This document shows positions 22,226-33,242 of a DNA stretch of 64,000 nt, one piece after another. Every line of letters begins with the position of its first letter. Position 1 is the stretch's first letter. Under the pieces are notes generated by a model. It was given only the letters and a program-made list of their open reading frames with translations, did no database searches and was not told the origin of the DNA. Where the stretch lies: contig CAIIXF020000010.1 of NCBI GenBank assembly GCA_903813345.2, positions 35,203,425 to 35,267,424 on the forward strand, in the 5' to 3' direction. The translations under genes were made by a program, and so were the position numbers. The DNA comes from Owenia fusiformis. Its lineage: Eukaryota > Annelida > Polychaeta > Sabellida > Oweniidae.

Positions 22226-22463
22226 CTAATAGACGCTTATGACCATAGGCTGACCCATAAACATTGCTCTATTAAGGTCAGCAACAGCATCTGCTGCGTC
22301 TTGGCTGTTACTGAATTTAACTTGTGCATACTTGAATTGGGTACCGCTATCATCGTATACCTTAAATGACGTAATTGTTCCATATAATTCCAGTAGACTA
22401 CGAAGAGAATCTTCATTGAAGTCCGAAACTAAGTTCTTTATACGTATCTCCTCTCCTAATGCC
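22226..22463 (-). CDS. Gene B1, exon 2: RRM domain and stop
   Basis: This terminal exon encodes 78 residues and TAG. It shows RNP2-like IRIKNL, helix 1 (NEDSLRSLLELYG), RNP1-like FKYAQVKF, helix 2 (NSQDAADAVADLN) and a last strand (FMGQPMVISVY). The acceptor is TTTTGTGTTATAG|G, phase 2, which fits the AG left by the signal exon at 25227. The coding sequence is closest to gene A exon 3, but the intron end (TGTAAATAGCGATACGTTGC) is closest to the one before gene A exon 2. Gene B may therefore have lost an exon by recombination between homologous exons. RNP2 position 2 is Arg and RNP1 position 5 is Gln, not aromatic. Sequence after the stop still aligns with gene A (GGAAGTCGTT...AATAGTGGAAA). 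Confidence 0.8.
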
Positions 22464-22859
22464 CTATAACACAAAAGCAACGTATCGCTATTTACAAGGT
22501 AAGCACTGTTAGTTACTATTTTTATCCATTCCCTCAAAAATTAAGATTAAAAGTCATTATTATATACCTCAAATGTATTCTAGATGCTCATTGGCTTATT
22601 CATGGTCACATGACATGGAATAGATGAACTAATTCCCTGGAAAGTCCTTAATCCCTGCTTTCAGGGAAGATGGATTGTACTAATCACCAGTTAGGTCATG
22701 TGACCAGTCAATAGTACGTTTTATCTTCCCCCAAATCTGAGATTATAGGAGTTGAAAGGTAGAATGCCTTTAAATGCCAATAAGAACCTGTGAACATTTG
22801 ATATTGAAATGAAAAGACTTCTCATTTTGTTTTTGTTTACAGAGTACTTATCACAGAGC

Positions 22860-23000
22860 TGTCAAGTGTCCCGCGAATGGCGGGATTATCCCGAGAATTC
22901 GATCAAAATTAGGCTAATTCGCGTGTCCCGCAATGTCCCGCGAAGTCCCGCAAATGTGACTTTCGACCTCGAAGTTTTTGCACTTTTTGCACTAAAGTTT
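22860..23000. repeat. CCCGCGAAT-type short repeats, left block
   Basis: TGTCCCGCGAATGGCGGGAT and variants (GTCCCGCAATGTCCCGCGAA) recur. The same words return at 24340-24650 on the other side of the GGGTACC foldback. Possibly one TIR-like element interrupted by the foldback. It lies in gene B intron 1. Confidence 0.65.
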
Positions 23001-23199
23001 ACCTAATTTTAAGTACCTAGCATGCTGTTGTTTGGTATCAAAATGAAGAGGAAGGGTTCAACTTTCATTTTAATTACGACAATAGGGATGTAGGTCACAA
23101 TTAGTTCCAACGTTGGCCTTTTTACTATCCGTGTGGCCTTCATCTCAGAACTGAGCAAATGATAGCAAACGCGAGTTACAATAAATGGACGCTGATATC

Positions 23200-23995
23200 T
23201 AGAAAGGGTTTGTAGAAAAAACCGGGTACCGGGTAGTAAATCCTCCATGCTGGGTTCAAACTTGGTACCCGGTACCCGGTCAAAAAACGGGTACCCAAAA
23301 AATGAAAAATACGAATATACGAGTATAACATAATTAGATTATCAGAAAACGTGTAAGATTTGTTTTGAATTTACAAAAATGTATGTAACATCCTTCAAAA
23401 TTGAGCTAGAAGCTTCAAATAAAAAGCATATTTTAAGGCTCTTTTCTTCCTCTATCGTCATGACCATATTTTCATTGGTTATGTTCACGTACCAACATAC
23501 GAACTCATTGAAAATAGGGTAAAATTGATTTGTCTTGTTATTCAAATCGTCTTACAATGTCATTGGCGTAGCCAGGAGAGTGTCTGATGGTGCGATCGCA
23601 CCCCCTCCCCCTTCATTACCAATGGAAATATGACCATGATGATAGAGGAAGAAAAGAGGCTTAAAATGCTTTTTATTTGAAGCTTCTAGCTCAATTTTGA
23701 AGGAAGTTACATTTTTGTAAATTCAAAACAAATCTTACACGTTTTCGAATGATCTAATTATGTTGTATATTCGTATATTTCGTTTTTTGGGTACCCGGTT
23801 TTTCGACCGGGTACCAAGTTTGTCTACGTAAATTTTATTTATATTATTAATTGCATTACATTTACATGTACATATTTATATTTACATTTACATGTACATA
23901 AATAAGAATGAAGGAATAAAAAAAAAAAAAAGTTTGAACCCAGCATGGAAGATTTACTACCCGGTACCCGGTTTTTTCTACAAACCCTATCTAGA
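23200..23995. mobile_element. GGGTACC foldback element in gene B intron
   Basis: The left arm begins GGGTTTGTAGAAAAAACCGG at about 23205. The right arm ends with the complement at about 23988. Arms of about 330 bp include repeated GGTACCCGG, GCTAGAAGCTTCAAATAAAA and CTTCCTCTATCGTCATGACC. The right arm carries an extra 110 bp (23822-23930) of ACATTTACATGTACAT repeats and an A-run. The centre contains GGCGTAGCCAGGAG, also seen in the element at 58672. The twin is at 31106-31901. Confidence 0.85.
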
Positions 23996-24046
23996 AAAGT
24001 AACCTCATTCCCTATAATTTGATGTAGATTAATCGAACCCCTATAT

Positions 24047-24072
24047 CATGGGCTTTCAATTGAAAGCCCATG
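24047..24072. repeat. 26-bp perfect palindrome
   Basis: CATGGGCTTTCAA is followed directly by TTGAAAGCCCATG, with no spacer. The twin is at 31953-31978. No surrounding TIR element was recognised. Confidence 0.9.
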
Positions 24073-24339
24073 CCTACAGTATGGTAGTAGTTGGTCACGA
24101 CGCCAGAAGCAGAGGAGTGCAAAGTATTGTTCCAAATATTATGATACTCACACCTCGAGCATGGTTTTTGTTTTTGATAAATTACAATAAAGTTTAAATA
24201 ATATTTCTATGCGTATTTTGTGAAATTATGTTGACGTTTATTTAAGTTACAATGTAACGGTGCATTATATTTGATTAATCAGTATCTGAAAGTTTGATTC
24301 AAGTACTTTTACACGCTTCTACATTAGTCCAAATCACGC

Positions 24340-24655
24340 AAATCCCTTGAATGTCCCGGGACATCCTGCAAATTTAGGTGGATGTCCCGCGAAATCCCGC
24401 AAATTTAGGGCACTTTTTCTAGAAAATCTGTCCCTCTATGAAGTTTTTGCTGGTAAACCTGTTAACTGTCCCGCAATTAGGGTGTTTGTCCCTCGAATGG
24501 TCCCGCGAATTTGATAAAAAAATTGGCCTATAAGCGCAATCACGCAAATCCCTTAAATGTCCCGCGAAATCCCGCGAATTTAGTAGATGTCCCGCAAAAT
24601 CCCGCGAATTTTGGGCACTGGGTCTAAAAAATCTGTCCCGCGAGAAAATCTTTGG
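24340..24655. repeat. CCCGCGAAAT-type short repeats, right block
   Basis: TGTCCCGCGAAATCCCGCGA and close variants occur about ten times at 20-60 bp spacing, matching the block at 22860-23000. The twin is at 32246-32561. Confidence 0.75.
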
Positions 24656-24679
24656 CGGTTGACAGTACTGTTATCAGGT

Positions 24680-24872
24680 ATATAATAAAACAAATAGTGA
24701 CTGCCACATTTTCGGGAAATAGTGTAAAAATTTTCCTCTCGGGAATATCCTGTCCACTGACTTGTTCCCTCGGCCTGCAGCCTCGGGAACATGTCAGTGG
24801 ACAGGATATTCCCTTGAGGAAAATATTTTGCACTATTTCCCTCAATGGCAGCCACTATTTGTACACTATCAC
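24680..24872. mobile_element. Palindromic foldback MITE
   Basis: ACAAATAGTGACTGCCA at about 24690 pairs with TGGCAGCCACTATTTGT ending at about 24862. The inner pair GGAATATCCTGTCCACTGAC faces its complement across CGGCCTGCAGCC. Short frames on both strands are artefacts. The twin is at 32586-32778. Confidence 0.85.
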
Positions 24873-24881
24873 ATGGCTTTT

Positions 24882-24992
24882 AGTGGCGGATCCAGAAATC
24901 AACAAAGGAGGGGGGGATTTTGAGAAAGTTCCTGCCCCTAAAACTCAAAATTGGGCCCAAATTTTGAAATATTGAGTCCCGAATCCGCCACT
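24882..24992. mobile_element. AGTGGCGGATC MITE
   Basis: The ends AGTGGCGGATCC and GAATCCGCCACT are inverted and enclose a G-run and TTGGGCCC. A related element lies at 25541-25737. The twin is at 32788-32898. Confidence 0.7.
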
Positions 24993-25226
24993 GGCTTAAC
25001 CTTCATTTTCCTTTCTGGCCTCATTTCTGAGGCAGCTGATATCATCTGAATATGCAACCTATCTCTTTCCTATTTGTATAATTTGCTAATCGGATCTTTA
25101 TAGACATTTTTAACATTTAGTAATCAATTGTTGTGAAAATAATTGTCAAAGACAGTCCGTTAGCAGGTTTATATCAAGGGACACACATACGCCTATATGT
25201 TAATTATGAAATAGGTTTTTACATAC

Positions 25227-25336
25227 CTTTCCAAAATATCCACCACTAATTGATCAATATCGGTGGGCGATCCTCTTTGAGCAGTGCAGAGACATACAAC
25301 TGCAACTCCGAGGCATATTATCGCTATAGACTGCAT
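25227..25336 (-). CDS. Gene B1, exon 1: signal peptide
   Basis: The minus-strand ATG begins MQSIAIICLGVAVVCLCTA, a clear secretory signal peptide differing from gene A by two conservative changes, then QRGSPTDIDQLVVDILE. The exon ends GAAAG|GTATGT (phase 2), and the next compatible acceptor is the RRM exon at 22463, giving Arg at the join. The product would have about 115 residues: signal, an 18-residue spacer and one RRM. The conserved signal with a diverged spacer argues for selection on secretion, though the family link between signal and RRM remains inferred from order, strand and phase in two genes. The upstream bases (CATTTCTTAATGCTTCAG) are shared with gene A and could be 5' UTR or an acceptor. 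Confidence 0.65.
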
Positions 25337-25540
25337 CTGAAGCATTAAGAAATGTTTTGATCATCGGTGATCATTGATTGATCTACATCTAAATCAACAT
25401 TATCAAATTCTAAAGCCAGTCATTAATGGTTGAGAAATAGGGATCAAACCAGTCATAATTTTCTCTTGATGACTATAATAGACCATTGTGATTTATCTAT
25501 GGATTACGGCGACGGCTTTGCGAATGGATGATGACCCTTT

Positions 25541-25737
25541 GCACTGGCGGATCTGGGGGGGGGGGCTCCCCCCTTAGGTGGGCCCAAAAGAATTTTGGGC
25601 CAAGAAAATGGGCCTCGAAATTTGAATATTTGGGCCCACTTTTAGGTTTAAGGGGCCCACATTTTTTTCCCAAAGTCTTTTTCTCTGACCTGATATTTGC
25701 CCCCTCTCCTTGTTGGTTCCAAGATCCGCCCCTGGTT
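25541..25737. mobile_element. CACTGGCGGATC MITE
   Basis: The ends ACTGGCGGATCTGG and AGATCCGCCCCTGG are inverted around a G-run, TGGGCCC words and a C-rich end. Related to 24882-24992. The 70-residue frame here is a by-product. The twin is at 33447-33643. Confidence 0.7.
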
Positions 25738-25739
25738 TG

Positions 25740-26775
25740 AAACGCCGATGGACTTTGAGATTGGATTTTGTATAACTCGCATCATTTGAGACTGGATATT
25801 GTTCTTTCTTGTATAAGCACTTATATTAACTATTTTGATGTCATATATTGGCTATCAATTTCTATGTTTTTCTTTAACATTTATCGTAATTACTTCAGTA
25901 TAATGCAATGTCCCTTGGTCTTCTGGTCTTGAATTGTGATATTGGTTCTCATAGATATGATAACATAATAGGGGAAATCGGGTATTAGACATTGGTTCTT
26001 TTCACGCTAGATCATGATTTTGGGATATATGGGGTTTGTTTTTCATATGATTTGTGTACACTTCAGTTACAGTTTGTTTTTCTTGCGGGGCTGATACAAC
26101 TTTTTGTCCTTTCCCTTTGACACTTGTGGTTAGATATTCATGTACATTATTATCATTAACCTGTCGTCAAATATATTGTGTGGTTCCGTCAAAAGTATAG
26201 GGTTAAGTTGCTTCATGATTAAGGATTTTATTGCCTCTGTAACACCTCAAAAACCTTTAATTACGAAACTTTTATCAAATTTATTTCAACTGACAACATT
26301 TTCCTGGGATTACTTCCAAAAACATTCACCTCATACGACTACCCCAGTTCGCTGTAAACCGGTTTATGATTATACTTGTCCTTTGTGCAATGGTACATTA
26401 CCATTGCGAGGAAATAGTGGTGCGCGACTAAAGATTTTACGTTCGCGATGTGAGAATCGTGGTTCGAGTGCAAGGAACGTAGTTCGCAATGTCAGAACTG
26501 ATGTTCGCGTTGATGGACGTCTAGGAGGCCTGGACATACAGTACTGACTTTCGATTATGCAACGAAGTGTTCACAAAATGTGACATAGAGAAATGCGTAT
26601 CCAGGGAGATGTATGTATCTTAAAAAAATAAAAATGTTTACTCTCCGGAACCAACAAAGCCCAATTACGGCGTGTCACGTACTGGAAAGACTCCCATGAA
26701 TTTTTCAACAAGACGCAACTTACTTTAACAATTATTCCACACATGCACGCATGCTTGGTAACTTCAACGCCCATG
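25740..26775. other. Upstream of gene B1, no gene recognised
   Basis: The 135-residue frame at 26140-26547 contains DYTCPLCNGTLPLRG but no full zinc-binding motif, splice support or family I know. Confidence 0.35.
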
Positions 26776-29700
26776 ACTTAGCAGTCATGCTACGCATTCG
26801 TGCAAACATCTTTGCGGATTCATAATCACACACTACCCTCGGAGTGAATCAATATTGCTATTCGCTGAACTTCAGTGGTGTAATAGTGAAGTCCATGTTC
26901 CAAGTTATATGATAGTTGAAGAAAGAATGTAAATAATATCGTTTTAAATTTTAAAATATTTGATATGTCTTAGTACACGGTACACAGTTGCAAAAGTTGA
27001 TCAATACAGGGTACAAGGAATGTAAATTGTTCAATAGTACAAGGAGCGAGAAAGTAAGCTGGTTATACAGACATACTATGTCCCATATCTCATGTACATT
27101 TACGTTGCAAACAGCGAAAATAATGCTAAAAAGGCCGTCTGTTGATGCTTTGAGGTTTCATCAATATGTTATTTAATCCAAATAAAGTAAACATTATTTT
27201 GTAGATTTAGACACGGGCTTTCAGGTCGTATATGCATTTTAGTCATTCAATTAACAAGAACGCTAGATTTGCGTGTTACTCAAATTGAAATAAAATAACA
27301 AAATTAAATATGAACACGTTGATGAATGACTATCCGCTATCAGTATTAATGACCATCCGCTATTCAGAATAATTAAAATTGCCTGAACTACACGTGAAGA
27401 ATCTTTCTATATAACCCCTTGAATGGTTTAATTCACCACCGTCCTAAAAAACTGATCATTTAAAATGTGTTGCTCAAAACTTGAGAGCATTTTGTTCTTC
27501 ACGATTTGCTGTAGCGCTGATATGACGTCGTATTTCTCTATTATTGTAAAAAAACAATACCATATATATCGATGTATGTCTTATATGACGTGTTGAATGC
27601 CAGATGTTTTTGGATGGTATCTGCTCAAGTGATTTTGCATTTAATCATGAAACGCTCATCACAAGACACCTCGAAACTAACACTATCCTCTTTGTGACAA
27701 GAGGAAAAATGTTTCGCAATATGTTATGCCTTACGGCAAAGTCAAGATACATTTCTGGGACGACTTTTTATGCATCGTAAGATTTTAGAAAAACAATTAA
27801 TTCACAAAAATACATTTGAATAACATACTAGAAAACGTATCCACATATAACACGATGACACGCAGTTTAAATAACAGTTAACTGTTTTTTTTTGTTACAT
27901 ATCAATGTAACATTTTCGAAGGGAAACTTACATGCTCCCTGTACGTTGATAGATTTACTGAAATGTATCGTGTATTGCATTTGAGTTTTGCTTCACTGCG
28001 CCGACTATTAGCTATCTTTGCCTATAATGTTTTTTTGCCAACAATATTCTACAAACTGGTTGATGAATCAATTCTATGTCTGGTAGAACACTAGAAATAA
28101 ATGTAAAATGTATTTTACGTTCAGAAATATGGAATTAAACCCACGTCCTCCATTTGCAACTTACCCCCCTATCACACCAAACTAGTTCTTACCCGTTCTT
28201 GCCAGTCCTACGAAAACATCGTAAACGGGCTCAATCTGGCTGTGGTCGGGAAATATGTCTGAAATAATTAGCTGCTTCGTTCTTAAACAGTCCTCAATAC
28301 GTCCATCTCGTTCGCAGTTCGTTAAGGTCGCACCACGTCGGTGTGCAACGTCGTAGAACGCATCCCTTAGTCTAGAAGGTCAACATGACCTGATTACAGA
28401 ACGGTATGGTCGCCATCGAATTTTGAATCGATTCAAAATTCTAAAATCACATTCCCGTCTGAGAACGTTCATAAAGTTCGTAAATAGACCTTAGAAAGTT
28501 GCAGCTACGTTCATTCCGTTCGCACACAGTTTAAAACCAGTTTTGAAGAACGCAGTGGCAACTTATTTGGTGTGATAGCTATATTTTTGCTAACTCGTTC
28601 ATAAGCAGTGTTAAATACGTTCTTAATCAGTTTAAACCCGTTTGCAATTAGTTCTACCTCGTTCTCAACACGCCCTCAGACAGTTCAACTCGTTGTTAAA
28701 ACGTCCCTAGTAGGATTGAAGTACGACGGTTCCGTTCGTAGTACGTCCAGCTCGTCGTTAGTACGTTGTCACTCGTTCTAATTGTAGAACGTGACGACCA
28801 CGAGAACATTTTGAGCATATTCTAAGTTCAAGAGGACCTACCCGTTCGAGTACGTTCGATGAAGTTTGTAAATAGATCCCAAACAGTTCTTAGTAGGTCC
28901 AGTCCGTTCGTACACAGTTGAAGCCCGTTTTCGAGAACGTAGTGAGAACTAGTTTGGTGTGATAGTAGGGTTAGCTGTACCCTGTTTCCCTTTTAAACGT
29001 GGTCACGTGGTAGGGTAGTGTGAATCAGTCTACGATGCACTGAATCCAGGGAGTAAATCCTTAGCCCTAGAAGCCCTTGAGTAGAAAAGTCACGCGAACG
29101 CGTAAGGGTCAAAAGGACCCCCACTTGTAAAATCTTTATTAGTAAAACTTGGATGTGCAAGCTTTTCCCAGATATACTGTACTTCATTCAATTATCTACG
29201 ATATGGTATAATAACTTTAGAAGTATGATGAAGTAAGATTGCATAATTTTATTCTAAAGACAACACGTATGGAAAAATTAGTGCTAGCTTTTTCCGAATT
29301 TGCTATTGGAGCTGATGCTTACATCATAATAAATTAATCACCCTATGTACAAATCTGCTTTTTAAGAAAACATTTGTTGTATCTGTAGCTCCAGCTACTG
29401 AGAATTTGAAGATCCTACCTGATGCCTATGAAATGTTTCAGAGAAAAAACTTAGCTTGGGGACCTTAGGGCTTCTAGGGTTAAGCCAATCCTCCCTGGCC
29501 CTGAATACAGTAACCTATACAATTTGTCACCCAGCACTGGACGAAAATATTATGAACATTGTGAACGGATTGAACTTTGGGGAATTTTAGAGAATTTCGC
29601 GGCTATAACATTACGCGAATTATTACCATGGGAATGATGCGGCTATTATATTTCATGAATTTACCAAAACTCGCAATAAGCGCGAAATGTAGTACCACGG

Positions 29701-30131
29701 GAAATTTACCAGTGGTACAGTACATAGAAACTCGTTTTTGGGAAGCGTACACCCATTTCGATAGGATATCCTATCGAAATGGGTGTACGCTAGTGATATA
29801 GTGATATATGGGTGTACACTATAGTGATATTTGTATTAATTTGAGAACATTTTTGATATTTTTTGCATAATTAATATATTCATTCCAAGTAGATCAATAA
29901 TTGTATATAAATGGTGTTGCTAACATTGCTCTTATCATTGTATAATAATCTTAAACGTCAAGAAATGTTCGACGTGATCACTTGTCCATTGAAGTCCTAT
30001 ATATTGTTGATGTTGTGTTTCCACTATTGCCGCAACGACTTCCTTAGCTTCTATATCTTCTTCGACTACCTCTGTTATATTTTCTTCTGCTCCTCCCAAC
30101 CTCTTCTTTTAGAGCTTCCAAGAGGTTTCCT

Positions 30132-30369
30132 CTAATAGACGCTTATGACCATAGGCTGACCCATAAACATTGCTCTATTAAGGTCAGCAACAGCATCTGC
30201 TGCGTCTTGGCTGTTACTGAATTTAACTTGTGCATACTTGAATTGGGTACCGCTATCATCGTATACCTTAAATGACGTAATTGTTCCATATAATTCCAGT
30301 AGACTACGAAGAGAATCTTCATTGAAGTCCGAAACTAAGTTCTTTATACGTATCTCCTCTCCTAATGCC
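30132..30369 (-). CDS. Gene B2, exon 2: RRM domain and stop
   Basis: Identical to gene B1 exon 2 at 22226-22463: acceptor phase 2, RNP2-like IRIKNL, RNP1-like FKYAQVKF, terminal FMGQPMVISVY and TAG. If the duplication is real, this is a second, so far undiverged gene with its own complete intron and upstream region. If it is an assembly duplicate, it is the same gene. Confidence 0.75.
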
Positions 30370-33132
30370 CTATAACACAAAAGCAACGTATCGCTATTTA
30401 CAAGGTAAGCACTGTTAGTTACTATTTTTATCCATTCCCTCAAAAATTAAGATTAAAAGTCATTATTATATACCTCAAATGTATTCTAGATGCTCATTGG
30501 CTTATTCATGGTCACATGACATGGAATAGATGAACTAATTCCCTGGAAAGTCCTTAATCCCTGCTTTCAGGGAAGATGGATTGTACTAATCACCAGTTAG
30601 GTCATGTGACCAGTCAATAGTACGTTTTATCTTCCCCCAAATCTGAGATTATAGGAGTTGAAAGGTAGAATGCCTTTAAATGCCAATAAGAACCTGTGAA
30701 CATTTGATATTGAAATGAAAAGACTTCTCATTTTGTTTTTGTTTACAGAGTACTTATCACAGAGCTGTCAAGTGTCCCGCGAATGGCGGGATTATCCCGA
30801 GAATTCGATCAAAATTAGGCTAATTCGCGTGTCCCGCAATGTCCCGCGAAGTCCCGCAAATGTGACTTTCGACCTCGAAGTTTTTGCACTTTTTGCACTA
30901 AAGTTTACCTAATTTTAAGTACCTAGCATGCTGTTGTTTGGTATCAAAATGAAGAGGAAGGGTTCAACTTTCATTTTAATTACGACAATAGGGATGTAGG
31001 TCACAATTAGTTCCAACGTTGGCCTTTTTACTATCCGTGTGGCCTTCATCTCAGAACTGAGCAAATGATAGCAAACGCGAGTTACAATAAATGGACGCTG
31101 ATATCTAGAAAGGGTTTGTAGAAAAAACCGGGTACCGGGTAGTAAATCCTCCATGCTGGGTTCAAACTTGGTACCCGGTACCCGGTCAAAAAACGGGTAC
31201 CCAAAAAATGAAAAATACGAATATACGAGTATAACATAATTAGATTATCAGAAAACGTGTAAGATTTGTTTTGAATTTACAAAAATGTATGTAACATCCT
31301 TCAAAATTGAGCTAGAAGCTTCAAATAAAAAGCATATTTTAAGGCTCTTTTCTTCCTCTATCGTCATGACCATATTTTCATTGGTTATGTTCACGTACCA
31401 ACATACGAACTCATTGAAAATAGGGTAAAATTGATTTGTCTTGTTATTCAAATCGTCTTACAATGTCATTGGCGTAGCCAGGAGAGTGTCTGATGGTGCG
31501 ATCGCACCCCCTCCCCCTTCATTACCAATGGAAATATGACCATGATGATAGAGGAAGAAAAGAGGCTTAAAATGCTTTTTATTTGAAGCTTCTAGCTCAA
31601 TTTTGAAGGAAGTTACATTTTTGTAAATTCAAAACAAATCTTACACGTTTTCGAATGATCTAATTATGTTGTATATTCGTATATTTCGTTTTTTGGGTAC
31701 CCGGTTTTTCGACCGGGTACCAAGTTTGTCTACGTAAATTTTATTTATATTATTAATTGCATTACATTTACATGTACATATTTATATTTACATTTACATG
31801 TACATAAATAAGAATGAAGGAATAAAAAAAAAAAAAAGTTTGAACCCAGCATGGAAGATTTACTACCCGGTACCCGGTTTTTTCTACAAACCCTATCTAG
31901 AAAAGTAACCTCATTCCCTATAATTTGATGTAGATTAATCGAACCCCTATATCATGGGCTTTCAATTGAAAGCCCATGCCTACAGTATGGTAGTAGTTGG
32001 TCACGACGCCAGAAGCAGAGGAGTGCAAAGTATTGTTCCAAATATTATGATACTCACACCTCGAGCATGGTTTTTGTTTTTGATAAATTACAATAAAGTT
32101 TAAATAATATTTCTATGCGTATTTTGTGAAATTATGTTGACGTTTATTTAAGTTACAATGTAACGGTGCATTATATTTGATTAATCAGTATCTGAAAGTT
32201 TGATTCAAGTACTTTTACACGCTTCTACATTAGTCCAAATCACGCAAATCCCTTGAATGTCCCGGGACATCCTGCAAATTTAGGTGGATGTCCCGCGAAA
32301 TCCCGCAAATTTAGGGCACTTTTTCTAGAAAATCTGTCCCTCTATGAAGTTTTTGCTGGTAAACCTGTTAACTGTCCCGCAATTAGGGTGTTTGTCCCTC
32401 GAATGGTCCCGCGAATTTGATAAAAAAATTGGCCTATAAGCGCAATCACGCAAATCCCTTAAATGTCCCGCGAAATCCCGCGAATTTAGTAGATGTCCCG
32501 CAAAATCCCGCGAATTTTGGGCACTGGGTCTAAAAAATCTGTCCCGCGAGAAAATCTTTGGCGGTTGACAGTACTGTTATCAGGTATATAATAAAACAAA
32601 TAGTGACTGCCACATTTTCGGGAAATAGTGTAAAAATTTTCCTCTCGGGAATATCCTGTCCACTGACTTGTTCCCTCGGCCTGCAGCCTCGGGAACATGT
32701 CAGTGGACAGGATATTCCCTTGAGGAAAATATTTTGCACTATTTCCCTCAATGGCAGCCACTATTTGTACACTATCACATGGCTTTTAGTGGCGGATCCA
32801 GAAATCAACAAAGGAGGGGGGGATTTTGAGAAAGTTCCTGCCCCTAAAACTCAAAATTGGGCCCAAATTTTGAAATATTGAGTCCCGAATCCGCCACTGG
32901 CTTAACCTTCATTTTCCTTTCTGGCCTCATTTCTGAGGCAGCTGATATCATCTGAATATGCAACCTATCTCTTTCCTATTTGTATAATTTGCTAATCGGA
33001 TCTTTATAGACATTTTTAACATTTAGTAATCAATTGTTGTGAAAATAATTGTCAAAGACAGTCCGTTAGCAGGTTTATATCAAGGGACACACATACGCCT
33101 ATATGTTAATTATGAAATAGGTTTTTACATAC

Positions 33133-33242
33133 CTTTCCAAAATATCCACCACTAATTGATCAATATCGGTGGGCGATCCTCTTTGAGCAGTGCAGAGACA
33201 TACAACTGCAACTCCGAGGCATATTATCGCTATAGACTGCAT
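33133..33242 (-). CDS. Gene B2, exon 1: signal peptide
   Basis: Identical to gene B1 exon 1 at 25227-25336 (signal peptide, short spacer, donor GAAAG|GTATGT). About 1.4 kb of the same upstream DNA is included before the duplication ends, so any proximal promoter is probably copied too. Beyond 34681 the upstream sequence differs from that of B1. Confidence 0.6.

Larger units (their letters stand above)
18870..26775. repeat. Tandem duplication, copy 1 (7,906 bp)
   Basis: Every position from 18870 on matches the base 7,906 further along, up to the end of copy 2. The only difference I noticed is near 26628/34534 (A versus T in an A-run). The unit holds gene B (RRM and signal exons), the TATCACACC element, a GGGTACC foldback and several MITEs. 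The breakpoints share ACTT (left edge AAACTTAGC, right edge GACTTTTC, junction GACTTAGC). Confidence 0.95.

Noticed and set aside
26140-26547. 135-residue frame with CPLCNG, also at 34046
   Set aside because: A single CxxC without a second pair, no splice context, and the second copy is just the duplication.
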